Shown: positions 1 through 6,142 of the stretch, piece by piece
Position numbering within the stretch: position 1 is the first letter of the stretch
Layout of the letters: every line of letters starts with the position of its first letter
Origin: Baffinella frigidus
Taxonomy: Eukaryota; Cryptophyceae; Cryptomonadales; Baffinellaceae
DNA length: 12,163 nt
Reading direction: 5' to 3'
Assembly (NCBI GenBank): GCA_026770585.1
Contig: MU646830.1
Coordinates: 105,091 to 117,253, forward strand
Notes under the pieces: generated by a model
What the model saw: the letters and a program-made list of their open reading frames with translations, nothing else
The model's database searches: none
Told to the model about the DNA's origin: nothing
Translations under genes and position numbers: made by a program

Positions 1-110
1 GGAGTTTGGGGTTTGGGGTTTGGGGTTTGGGGTGCGGGGTGCGGGGTTAGGGGTTCGGTTTTAGGGTTTAGGGTTTAGGGTTTATGGCTTAGGGCGTAGG
101 GTATGAGCGT
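1..110 (+). repeat. Degenerate telomere-like array, G-rich on +
   Basis: GTTTGGG units at 1-45 pass into TTTAGGG units around 59-85, followed by variants. A true left chromosome end would show CCCTAAA on this strand, so the polarity is wrong for a cap. It is either interstitial or the inner edge of a rearranged end. Confidence 0.9.
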
Positions 111-128
111 CGAGGGAGCGTGGCGATA

Positions 129-276
129 ATCTTATAGGAAACCAGTGTTTATTTTAAAACTTTCTAGCAATGATATTTGCTACACAGAACGAGTTTTACT
201 AGTAATATTAAAGCATTCGTGTAGTAATTTTCGTTGAATCCGAACTTTTTAAATGAAAACCGTTTTCCTATCAGAT
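129..276. repeat. Fold-back element FB-1
   Basis: Imperfect inverted repeat. The left arm begins ATCTTATAGGAAAC and the right arm ends GTTTTCCTATCAGAT. Inner parts also pair: TTTGCTACACAGAACG on the left faces CATTCGTGTAGTAATTTTCG on the right. The right arm carries GTAGTAATTTTCGTTG, shared with elements near 3553, 7613, 8131 and 8783. No coding capacity; a MITE-like non-autonomous fold-back element is inferred. Confidence 0.65.
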
Positions 277-385
277 CGACTCCTCGAAGTTGCAAGCCAC
301 GAATTTGCCTGAACTTGATTCTGGAGATTGGTACCAGATTCGCATGAGAAATACGCCAAACGTCAATAGCCCACATGAGGAACAA

Positions 386-508
386 TCTAGCTCTGCCTGA
401 GTTTTGTTCTGGCTCGTCCTCAAGGCTTTCTATTCGCCCTTTTGTACTGGATTTATGCTCTTAAATACTTTGAAGAACGAGCCAGATTAAAACTCAGGCA
501 GAGCTAGA
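386..508. repeat. Inverted-repeat element with 32-bp arms
   Basis: The left arm at 386-417 begins TCTAGCTCTGCCTGAGTTTT and the right arm at 477-508 ends AAAACTCAGGCAGAGCTAGA; they are complementary except at about three positions. The 59-bp loop is unremarkable. No second copy in the window and no clear target-site duplication. MITE-like by structure. Confidence 0.75.
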
Positions 509-596
509 CAATGTGGAATTTGTACCACGAAACATTCGGACACACGCCATCCGAAGCGTCAATTTTGGAGTGACAAGAGCCAGGGATTACCGGCAG

Positions 597-735
597 GGTT
601 TAGGGTTTAGGGTTTGGGGTTTAGAGTTTAGGGTTTAGAGTTGAGGGTTGAGGGTTGAGGGTTGAGAGCTTAGGGTTGAGGGTTGAGGGGTTAGAGTTGA
701 TGGGTTAGGGTTGAGGGTTGAGGGTTGCGGGTTTC
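597..735 (+). repeat. Interstitial telomere-like array, G-rich on +
   Basis: TTTAGGG units grade into TTGAGGG and TTAGAG variants, for example (GGTTGAGG)n at 640-690 and 711-727. Same polarity as the array at 1-110, from which it is separated by two inverted-repeat elements, so the two may once have been a single array. Confidence 0.9.
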
Positions 736-1148
736 TCGAGTTTATGGTTCAGGGTTCATCCACTTTTACTTCAGTCGGATTCCAACGACCTGTGGCACAA
801 ATCAGGGGAAGAGGGAAAGACGATGTGCCCCCACTTGTGGACGGCTGGTGGTAGCGGGAGAACGAGTCAGGCCCGACGAGAAGACACGTCGCCTAGATTG
901 GAGGCTATGGGTCTGTGGACGGGTGCAAGAGTGACCAGGCGCGAACCCAGCTTCGCGAATCGGTCGCATCTCATTCAACCCTCGCATCCCATCCCTAGGC
1001 GCGCACCTTTGCGCACTCCGCCGCGAGATCGCCCGGGCCAACATCGCCCCCCGCCTGCGCCCCCGAGAAGCCGCCGAGGAGGTCCCCCTCCGGAACAGGC
1101 CCCGCATCCCCGGGCCCTTGCACATCCTCCCCGCTGCCAGGTTCCGCC
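736..1148. other. GC-rich segment upstream of the candidate gene
   Basis: Composition shifts to clearly GC- and CpG-rich, above all at 1000-1140. Open frames exist on both strands, as expected from GC richness alone. Frame 2 is open from 935 to 1414 and reads fairly protein-like, but it has no ATG and stops about 70 bases into the next exon if the proposed intron is spliced. The segment may be promoter/5' UTR or an upstream exon; I cannot decide. Confidence 0.35.
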
Positions 1149-1829
1149 ATGGCGGATTTTGCCCAGATCGCACGAGATTCAGGTTGGGGTTGCGCGCGAT
1201 TCACGGGCTATCGGAGCGCACAGTGGACCTCGGCGAGCTCAACCAAGGGCGGAGACACACAGGGGCAGAGAACGGGGTCAGGGCTTCAGAGAACGCCCGC
1301 AAATCTGCGTCAAAAGAACATTTCATCGTAAGTCAACTTCCCGGCATCTTGGATCCCAAGTCAACTTTTTGGCAACTTTTCTGCCGAGGATCAAATTTAG
1401 TTTACTTTTGGTGAAATGTTCTGGCTGCAGGACACAGACGACGGCGGGCGGGCACCTCGGCGTGTTCACGATGCTGAAGCACGCGGCCGGGCGCTGGGCT
1501 GATGTGGTGCGGGGCGCGGGGAAGGTGCCGGCGCTCACGCGGGCGGGAAATTGGGGTATGGGCAGGCAGGCAGAGCTCGGGACGCCAGCCGCGAGGAGGA
1601 TGCTTGCCACCACCAAGAGCATGGGGCGGACCAACACGCTGCTGGAGGGGTTGAAGCAGGGCAAGATGGGAGACATGGTACGCGGACGCGGCCGGGTTGC
1701 TGGGTGGGGACTGTGCGGGGCTTGCCTCCACTGCGGGCCTGTTCTTGCACGACCTGGGGTTGGTGTTTCATTCTTGCTGTCCAGCGTGGAGAGGGTGAGG
1801 GAAAGTCCTGCACTGCGCGGCCAACGTAG
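1149..1829 (+). CDS. Candidate split gene, N-terminal part only, mitochondrial-presequence-like; function unknown
   Basis: ATG at 1149 sits in a strong context (GCCATGG). Proposed exons are 1149-1327, 1431-1677 and a tail 1785-1829. Both introns start with GT and end with CAG or CCAG (1328-1430, donor GTAAGT; 1678-1784, donor GTACGC, acceptor TTCTTGCTGTCCAG). Splicing intron 1 joins frame 3 to frame 1 without a stop. Alternatively translation starts at ATG 1471 in exon 2, with intron 1 in the 5' UTR. From 1471 the peptide starts MLKHAAGRWADVVRGAG and contains TPAARRMLATTKSMG: rich in Arg, Ala and Ser/Thr, with an Arg-Arg step resembling a presequence cleavage site. Exon 3 stops after 14 codons (TAG 1827-1829), so the body of the protein is missing or lies beyond unrecognised introns. 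No family recognised; probably a truncated subtelomeric gene copy. Confidence 0.4.
1328..1430 (+). other. Candidate spliceosomal intron, 103 bp
   Basis: GTAAGTCAAC donor, T-rich middle and GGCTGCAG acceptor. It is much more AT-rich than the flanking GC-rich exons, and removing it keeps one reading frame open. Its first ~25 bases resemble the interior of the inverted-repeat element at 7309-7333 (ATCGTAAGTCAA, then CCC, then ATCTT). Confidence 0.5.
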
Positions 1830-2331
1830 AGCGAAACGTAGGTAGAGTGGCCATGACCAGCCGGGCGAAACGGGTACGGTCACGCAAAAAGAACAGCGAA
1901 CAACGTTCGTTATGAACCATGGAGGGTGCTGAACCTCTTCCCCCTTCCATAAGACGCCCCCCCCAAGTTTGTTATATCAGCTCTTCAACGTATCACTTTA
2001 AAAGCTGCCGGCTGGTGAAGGGCTTACCAGACTTATCAGCTCCCACATGATATCGTACGGCAAACAGTCATACTCAAAAAGAACAGCGGTATGAACGATG
2101 AAGGGTGCTGCACACCTCCATAAGAGTTCTTCTCCCTTCCATAAAATGACGCCACCCTCCCCCCCCTCCACAACTCGCGCCCATCTCGCCCTGCCTTGCC
2201 TTGAGAAGAAGGTCGGGGGGGGGGGAGGAAGAGCCGCAGAAGACGGAGAGAGAGGAGGGGCATCAGTTGAACTTCCCGCAATCTATAAAATGACGCCGCA
2301 CCTAGGATTGTTACATCAGCTCTTCAACGTA

Positions 2332-2531
2332 CCCCACCCTGGAGGGGACTTGCGGCCAATCCCGAATAACCCTTTATCGCAAAAGTTGACATGATTTATA
2401 CCACTAAAATACATATTAGACTTTTTTGTACCAGATCCATTCATCACGGGGGCGCCACATTGTGGCGCCATCTCCAAGGGGAGTTGACTTAAGAATGCTC
2501 AAAATACCATAATGTTCCATCCAGGATGGAG
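2332..2531. mobile_element. MITE-like element, CCACCCTGGAGGG family, copy 1
   Basis: Ends CCCCACCCTGGAGGGGAC and GTTCCATCCAGGATGGAG form imperfect terminal inverted repeats. It separates CAACGTA from TTTAAAAG, which are 4 bases apart in the neighbouring satellite unit at 1986-2004, so an empty site is visible. The interior holds an odd palindrome, GGCGCCACA-T-TGTGGCGCC (2451-2469), then GGGAGTTGACTTAAG, which is shared with copy 2 at 7280-7416. No ORF; it would depend on an outside transposase. Confidence 0.65.
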
Positions 2532-2691
2532 TTTAAAAGCTGACAGCTGGTGAAGGGCGTATCAGACTTATCAGCTCCTCGCTGATATATCATGGCGAGA
2601 CGGGTTCGTCTACTAAGAGAGAACAGCGGTGTGAACCATGAACGGTGCCGTTCTTCCCCCTTCTATAAACAATGACCCCACCTTCCATATA

Positions 2692-2795
2692 TACCCTTAA
2701 GTGACCAGTAGGCGCATACGCCCTACGGTAGGGCCCTAGGACCTGCCTAGGACCTCTTGGCCGTCAAATTTGGCGGCATGGGCACTTAAGGGATA
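2692..2795. mobile_element. MITE-like element, TATCCCTTAAGTG family, copy 1
   Basis: Ends TACCCTTAAGTG and GCACTTAAGGGATA are inverted repeats. The interior (GCCCTACGGTAGGGCCCTAG, then GACCTGCCTAGGACCTCTTGG and a CAAATTTG palindrome) is nearly identical to 5171-5275. The two copies are 104 and 105 bp. Inserted within the satellite. Confidence 0.8.
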
Positions 2796-2816
2796 ATGAC
2801 ACCTTCTCCATTCCAG

Positions 2817-2849
2817 TACAGCAAAGACATCGACGCGGTCATTTCTCAC
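2817..2849 (+). pseudogene. Exon relic (YSKDIDAVIS), copy 1
   Basis: CTTCTCCATTCCAG, a good pyrimidine tract plus CAG, precedes TACAGCAAAGACATCGACGC. The frame reads YSKDIDAVISH and then degenerates into satellite sequence. It matches the starts of the relics at 3059 and 3303. Confidence 0.55.
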
Positions 2850-2894
2850 ACCTCCACAAACAGTTCTTCCCACTTCCAATAAAATGACGCCACC

Positions 2895-3034
2895 CCAACT
2901 TAGCTGCCACCGAGAGCTTCACGGATCCAGCCCATCTACACGATTTGTACTAGAATCTTATCCATTGCTCTGGAATCTAACCGGAATTTCACCTTGCATT
3001 CAAGGTGAAAAGGTCTTCGGCCGCTGTTAAGTGG
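2895..3034. mobile_element. MITE-like element, CCACTTAGCAGC family, copy 1 (140 bp)
   Basis: Terminal repeats CCAACTTAGCTGCC and GGCCGCTGTTAAGTGG. The body (GAGCTTCACGGAT, then ATTTGTACTAGAATC and GGAATCTAAC) matches 4261-4400 along its length, and both copies are 140 bp. A hairpin TTTCACCTTG-CATT-CAAGGTGAAA lies at 2987-3010; the other copy has a hairpin at the same place with a different inner stem. Confidence 0.8.
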
Positions 3035-3058
3035 CCCGCCCCCCTCCACAAACGGCAG

Positions 3059-3226
3059 TACGGCAAGGACATCGACGCAGTCATCTCGCAACGGGTCCGA
3101 ACTGCAGAAGCCGGCTACTTCATGCAGGTGCTGGCTCTCCACCAACCACCAGAAGAGAACCAAATCGTCGATTTTCAGACCTCGGATGTACCTCGCCAGC
3201 ACCTAGAATACGAGGTGCTGTGTTAA
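3059..3226 (+). pseudogene. Exon or gene fragment of unknown family, copy 2 (longest)
   Basis: Begins after CAAACGGCAG, a CAG acceptor shared with the copy at 3303. The open frame reads YGKDIDAVISQRVRTAEAGY and continues FMQVLALHQPPEENQIVDFQ to a stop at 3224-3226. Composition is protein-like, mixing charged and hydrophobic residues with no low complexity. There is no ATG at its start, so it is an internal exon rather than a free-standing gene; GAG|GTGCTG near 3211 is a possible donor. Pieces recur at 2817, 3303 and 3718. I do not recognise the family. It may be the best-preserved segment of a gene broken up by the surrounding elements. Confidence 0.5.
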
Positions 3227-3302
3227 CTCAAGTCCCAATCTGGGTACAAAATCCGCTTTTGGGAAACGATCGAAGATCGATTTTTTGGTCCTCGAACGGC
3301 AG

Positions 3303-3330
3303 TACGGCAAGGATATCGACGCGGTGATCT
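3303..3330 (+). pseudogene. Exon relic (YGKDIDAVIS), copy 3
   Basis: The same CGAACGGCAG acceptor context precedes TACGGCAAGGATATCGACGC, reading YGKDIDAVISS before running into the left arm of the palindrome at 3340. Spacing between copies is 242 and 244 bp. Confidence 0.55.
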
Positions 3331-3339
3331 CATCACGGC

Positions 3340-3490
3340 GAGTATTTCTGAGGAATACGATTTTGGTGTATATTAAGGCTTAGGGGCTGTTCATATTTGC
3401 CTTTCATAGCAGTAACTTCACAATATATAGCCTTAAGATACACCAAAATCGCATCGGTGGTCCCCGAAATCGTATTTCTCAGAAATACTC
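3340..3490. repeat. 151-bp palindromic element with a 21-bp extra segment in one arm
   Basis: Left arm GAGTATTTCTGAGGAATACG...TTTTGGTGTAT pairs with the right arm ending CGTATTTCTCAGAAATACTC. The right arm has an extra segment at 3452-3472 bounded by AAATCG repeats. Weak complementarity continues outside (CTCATC near 3329 and GATGAG near 3496). Inserted at the end of an exon relic. Confidence 0.75.
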
Positions 3491-3526
3491 TTTCGGATGA
3501 GATTGCTCTGTCGGATTTCGATTAAT

Positions 3527-3606
3527 ATTAATATTACTGATAAGGACGAATTGTGTAGTGATTTTCGTTGCCATCAAATGAAAGAAAAATAGGTTTCCCC
3601 GGATAA
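3527..3606. repeat. Half of a fold-back element (FB-2, right arm and loop)
   Basis: AATATTACTGATAAGGACGA, then GTGTAGTGATTTTCGTTGCC and GAAAGAAAAATAGGTTTCCC closely match the right arm of the element at 8699-8835. The left arm is absent and replaced by the end of the preceding palindrome. Confidence 0.7.
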
Positions 3607-3631
3607 ACTTCATGCAGGTTGACCAGTCCCT

Positions 3632-3668
3632 TTCTTCTTCTTCTTCTTCTTCTGCTGCTGCTGCTGCG
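3632..3668 (+). repeat. (TTC)n(TGC)n microsatellite
   Basis: About seven TTC units run into about five TGC units. It follows a fragment CTTCATGCAGGT (3608-3619) that repeats part of the exon relic at 3118. Confidence 0.9.
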
Positions 3669-3717
3669 TGTTCTTCTTGATGGCTCTCTAGCCTCGAGAT
3701 GAGAGGTGCGAACCACC

Positions 3718-3743
3718 GCGGAGGCCGGCTACTTCATGCAGGT
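3718..3743 (+). pseudogene. Exon relic (AEAGYFMQV), copy 4
   Basis: GCGGAGGCCGGCTACTTCAT and the following GCAGGTGCT read AEAGYFMQVL, matching residues encoded near 3106-3134. The match is cut at 3744 by the first base of the 243-bp palindrome, a clean insertion boundary. Confidence 0.55.
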
Positions 3744-3986
3744 GCTATTGTAGAAATGGGCTCCGCGCGGATTCAAGGTCAGGTCAGGAAAAACGTCTTT
3801 TCGAGAAAAAAACGTCGAAAACGAACTTTTATGCTATCTTAGGCATGGGCAAGATGCCTAAAATAGAATCAACCACCCTCAAGATAGTACAAAAGTTCAT
3901 TTTCGACGATTTTTTCTCAAAAAGACGTTCCTGACCTCCTCACCTCACGTTTTAGAAATCCGCGCGGAGCCCATTTCTACAATAGC
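3744..3986. mobile_element. 243-bp near-complete palindrome (MITE-like)
   Basis: The outer 28 bp are perfect: GCTATTGTAGAAATGGGCTC at the left, GAGCCCATTTCTACAATAGC at the right, plus CGCGCGGA/TCCGCGCG inside. Pairing continues through CGTCTTTT, CGTCGAAAA and GAACTTTT, about 105 bp per arm with few differences, to a centre containing GGCATGGGCAAGATGCC. Low divergence between arms suggests a recent origin. Its inner sequence CCTAAGATAGCATAAAA reappears at 10749-10765. Confidence 0.85.
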
Positions 3987-4147
3987 CCACACAGCGGACT
4001 TCCAAGGGATTTTGAATAAGCCCTAAGCCATAAGACCTAGGAACCTACGGTAGGCAACCCGTAGGGACATAGGGGGTTTCCTACGGATAAGGTAGCGGAA
4101 AGGTGGCCCGATTTGGGCCGAAAATCCCTTGGTAACCCGCTGGGTGG
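3987..4147. mobile_element. MITE-like element, CCACACAGCGG family, copy 1 (161 bp)
   Basis: Terminal repeats CCACACAGCGGACTTCCAAG and AATCCCTTGGTAACCCGCTG (then GGTGG). The interior has GAATAAGCCCTAAG, CTACGGTAGGCAACCCGTAG, CCTACGGATAAGGTA and a GGCCCGATTTGGGCC palindrome. A full copy of equal length is at 11265-11425 and an interrupted one at 9643-10002. It abuts the preceding palindrome without a gap. Confidence 0.85.
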
Positions 4148-4189
4148 TCTCTCTCCGTCTATTTGGGCTGACCAATTTGGTGAGCCCGG

Positions 4190-4245
4190 CCACTCGAGGC
4201 TGGAATTGGGACGATTTCTTAAATGTGGTTGTTGAGTTTTGTTTC
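4190..4245. repeat. Dispersed repeat shared with 10878-10930
   Basis: CCACTCGAGGCTGGAA, TTTCTTAAATGTG and GGTTGTT match the segment at 10878 (CCACTCGAGGCTGGAA, TTTCAAATGTG, GGTTGTT). A weaker relative is at 8169-8230. Probably internal sequence of a fold-back element. Confidence 0.5.
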
Positions 4246-4260
4246 CCACGCGCAACCCAA

Positions 4261-4400
4261 CCACTTAGCAGCCACCGGGAGCTTCACGGATACAGTCCAT
4301 CTAAACTATTTGTACCAGAATCACATCAATCTGCATTGGATTCTAACTGCGTTTCCCCCGGATGTCCGGGGGGGAAAGGAACTCAGCCGCTGCTAAGTGG
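4261..4400. mobile_element. MITE-like element, CCACTTAGCAGC family, copy 2 (140 bp)
   Basis: Terminal repeats CCACTTAGCAGCC and CCGCTGCTAAGTGG. The body aligns with 2895-3034. The equivalent hairpin is TTTCCCCCGG-ATGT-CCGGGGGGGAAA (4352-4377): the outer TTTC/GAAA is shared, the inner six pairs differ from the other copy, and two extra G are present on the right side. Confidence 0.8.
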
Positions 4401-4594
4401 TAGAGGAGAGATCACTCGCGGATAAAATCACTGTGATCAAGCCCTGCCGGGATTTGGGAAGACCTTATCAGCCTGAGAGAGAACTGGAATCCCCTCTATC
4501 TGAACAGCGTCTGATACCCGAAGGCCTCTTTTCTCTCTCCGAAATTGACGGGTTGGTACCGCACACACCAAGTAAATTCATTTATCTGGGGTAG
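4401..4594 (+). pseudogene. Open segment, possibly an exon; unknown
   Basis: One frame is open to a stop at 4592-4594 and reads plausibly as protein (RDLGRPYQPERELESPLSEQ, then RLIPEGLFSLSEIDGLVPH). It has no ATG; the frame enters from the preceding element. Another frame then stays open to about 4757. No homology recognised and no clear splice signals. It may be chance or an exon relic. Confidence 0.2.
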
Positions 4595-4671
4595 AGGTGA
4601 CGATGACACCCGTATAGATGATGAGCACCAGTACTCTCGAGGCGAGCATCGATTGTCACCGAACCATCCTG

Positions 4672-4843
4672 CCACGCAAGAGTGTTGGGTTGGCCTGGGC
4701 GAACGAGTCAGTTCACACGGAATCTGTACCAACTTTCCGAAATTTCGATTTTTCTGAAGGGAGAATGTCCACTTATGAACTTGAGAAATAGCCAGATCTG
4801 GCTATTTCTCCTGTAAGGCAGTCAGCTCTACACTCTTGCGTGG
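4672..4843 (+). mobile_element. MITE-like element, CCACGCAAGAGTGT family, copy 1 (172 bp)
   Basis: Perfect 14-bp terminal repeats CCACGCAAGAGTGT and ACACTCTTGCGTGG. The body contains CAGTTCACACGGAAT, CAACTTTCCGAA, TTTCGATTTTTCTG and GAATGTCCACTTATGAACTT, all also in the reverse-oriented copy at 9721-9892. At 4783-4810 there is a perfect 28-bp palindrome, GAGAAATAG + CCAGATCTGG + CTATTTCTC. A CCTG motif on both sides could be a duplication but is not convincing. Confidence 0.85.
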
Positions 4844-4881
4844 CCTGGTCGTTCTCAAGTTGGCCCTGTCCTGCCGTGACA

Positions 4882-4909
4882 GCGCCCGGATGAGCGCCCG
4901 GATGAGCGC
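4882..4909 (+). repeat. 12-bp direct duplication
   Basis: GCGCCCGGATGA occurs twice in a row followed by GCGC. It lies between two related short hairpins, GTCCTGCCGTGAC (4868) and GTCCTGCCGGGAC (4971), which may mark the ends of a decayed element. Confidence 0.6.
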
Positions 4910-5170
4910 TATCCATCAAGGTCTCGCATCTCCCTAGGGTCCTACAGTAGGGCTAACCCCAGCAGGTCCCAGTCCTGCCGGGACAGGCAAACACGCCAAA
5001 AGTGATGGGAATTGGAGCTCTTTGCCGCCGGGATTTTGAAAATATGTACCTCGATAAGCCATCTACACACTTTTAGCGCGAACGAGTGTGTATGAAAATC
5101 CCTCTTCTGGCCTGGCGCGGTACCACCAAAGGTCCCTCCGAGCGTGTGCAGGAGGACGGGTGGGGGTGTG

Positions 5171-5275
5171 TATCCCGTACGTGGCGAGTAGGCTCATACG
5201 CCCTACGGTAGGGCCCTAGGACCTGCCTAGGACCTCTTGGCTGTCAAATTTGACCGCCTCGCCACTTGAGGGATA
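5171..5275. mobile_element. MITE-like element, TATCCCTTAAGTG family, copy 2 (105 bp)
   Basis: Ends TATCCCGTACGTGGCGAG and CTCGCCACTTGAGGGATA. The interior is nearly identical to 2692-2795. It sits inside the minisatellite next to the CATACACATGGCGG-type junction, implying insertion after the array formed. Confidence 0.8.
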
Positions 5276-5583
5276 TGGCGGCCGTGTTGGTACTAGCAAA
5301 GGTCGCGGCCGTGTTGGTATTAAAAAAGGCCCCTCACGTATTAAGAAAGGTCTCGATTAAAAATAAGGTCTCTCACTTACTAACAAAGGACTCTCCTCGC
5401 GTGTGGGAGGACGGGTGGGGGTGCATACACATGGCGGCCGTGTTGGTACTAGCAAAGGTCTCTCACGTATTAAGAAAGGTCTCTCACGTATCAAGAAAGG
5501 TCTCGATTGAAAATAAGGTCTCTCACGTGTTAACAAAGGTTTGACCACGCGTGTGCAGGAGGACCCCGCAGTTGTCCTCCTGA

Positions 5584-5630
5584 TAATACCGGTATTACTT
5601 TGTTAATATCGGTATTAAAACCGGTATTAA
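5584..5630. repeat. Clustered CCGGTATTA palindromes
   Basis: TAATACCGGTATTA (a perfect 14-bp palindrome) is followed by AATATCGGTATTA and AAAACCGGTATTAA within 47 bp. Could be dyad protein-binding sites or just a local repeat; no flanking gene supports a regulatory role. Confidence 0.5.
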
Positions 5631-5944
5631 CGAAAGGTGTCCTTTCACAAACTCTCTCTCCCTGCGTGTGTATTCATTCACAAAGGTCTGTCTCCTCGTG
5701 GTTCCAGGAAGACACCGTGTCGGTAGTAACAAACGTCTCTCTCTCCATGCGTGTGTATTCATTCACAAAGGGCTGACTCCGCGCGTTGCAGGAGGTCAGG
5801 TGGGGGTGCATACACACGGCGGCCGTGTTGGTACTACCAAAGTTCTCTCACTTACTAACAATTGACAACGGTCTGACTCCGCGCGTGTGCAGGAGGACAA
5901 CGCAAGGCTACGCAAGCCGAACCGCCCAGGTGCCGCCCCTCGTG

Positions 5945-6025
5945 ATTTGACCATCCGTGAGAATCATGGTCAAACGATTGTTTTGACCATCTATCAGAAT
6001 CATGTTTTGACCATCTGTGAGAAAA
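5945..6025 (+). repeat. ~24-bp tandem repeat, three units
   Basis: TTTTGACCATCTGTGAGAAT-type units start near 5946, 5981 and 6004; CATGGTCAAA between the first two gives short inverted complementarity. Confidence 0.7.
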
Positions 6026-6076
6026 AGGCCCGCGTTGTCTCCAAAGAGCAGAGGCATTACTCCTTTCTCCTGAACC
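6026..6076 (+). pseudogene. Exon relic (KKARVVSKEQ), copy 1
   Basis: AAAAAGGCCCGCGTTGTCTC and the next bases read KKARVVSKEQRHYSFLLN. The same segment recurs at 6655-6712, where more of the exon survives. It runs into 13-bp repeats. Confidence 0.5.
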
Positions 6077-6136
6077 TTTCTCCTGAACCTTTCTCATGAA
6101 CCATCCTCCTGAACCTTTCTCCTGAACCTTTCTCTC
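6058..6136 (+). repeat. 13-bp tandem repeat CTCCTGAACCTTT
   Basis: About six units of CTCCTGAACCTTT with minor variants. The same motif recurs near 6702-6812 and 6998-7060, each time beside or near a copy of the KARVVSKEQ exon relic except the last. Confidence 0.8.
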
Positions 6137-6142
6137 GGTCAC

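Larger units (their letters stand above)
1857..2900. repeat. Degenerate satellite, about three units, interrupted by insertions
   Basis: Landmarks recur in the same order: AAGAACAGCG at 1889, 2079 and (as GAGAACAGCG) 2619; ATGAAC.ATG.A.GGTGC shortly after each; CTTCC.ATAA.ATGAC; TATCAGCTCTTCAACGTA at 1975 and (TACATCAG...) 2314; TTTAAAAGCTG and GCTGGTGAAGGGC at 1997-2023 and 2532-2558. Units are unequal because elements are inserted at 2332-2531 and 2692-2795. An 8-base C run (2159-2166) and an 11-base G run (2215-2225) lie within. ATAAAATGACGCC recurs and resembles a TATA motif, but no gene follows. No coding frame persists. Confidence 0.75.
5137..5900. repeat. Degenerate minisatellite with a higher-order unit
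   Basis: About fifteen ~20-bp units of the type AAAGGTCTCTCACGTATTAA occur between 5297 and 5885. They are grouped into a longer unit beginning ATGGCGGCCGTGTTGGTACT at 5275 and 5431 (period 156 bp), with a partial third at about 5817. The longer units end in variants of GCGTGTGCAGGAGGAC. No frame persists across units, so this looks non-coding. Confidence 0.75.

Noticed and set aside
1-110. True chromosome end at the left, and likewise at 12000-12163 on the right
   Set aside because: Both arrays have the wrong strand polarity for a terminal telomere at that edge and are degenerate.
718-1845. A single 375-codon open frame on +
   Set aside because: It starts inside telomere-like repeats, is rich in Arg/Pro as GC-rich noise would be, and crosses a clear GT...CAG intron-like AT-rich patch. 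The split model from 1149 or a start at 1471 fits better.
802-1883. Open frames on the minus strand over the GC-rich segment
   Set aside because: Several frames are open at once on both strands, as GC richness predicts; no start context, splice pattern or family motif favours the minus strand.
3534-3716. Minus-strand frame with Arg/Ser runs
   Set aside because: The runs come from the (TTC)n(TGC)n microsatellite and the rest is a fold-back arm.
2895-4400. Bacterial integron attC sites, which also keep structure while varying sequence
   Set aside because: No integrase, no attC core motifs and no gene-cassette layout; terminal inverted repeats and equal lengths point to MITE-like elements in a eukaryote.
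4261-4400. tRNA or structured RNA gene in the 140-bp hairpin elements
   Set aside because: No cloverleaf, no TTCGANNC box and no A box. Terminal inverted repeats explain the structure, though an RNA role for the variable hairpin cannot be excluded.
4668-4847. CCTG as a 4-bp target-site duplication of the 172-bp element
   Set aside because: The nested copy at 9721 shows a TA duplication, so CCTG is probably coincidental or the original flank has mutated.
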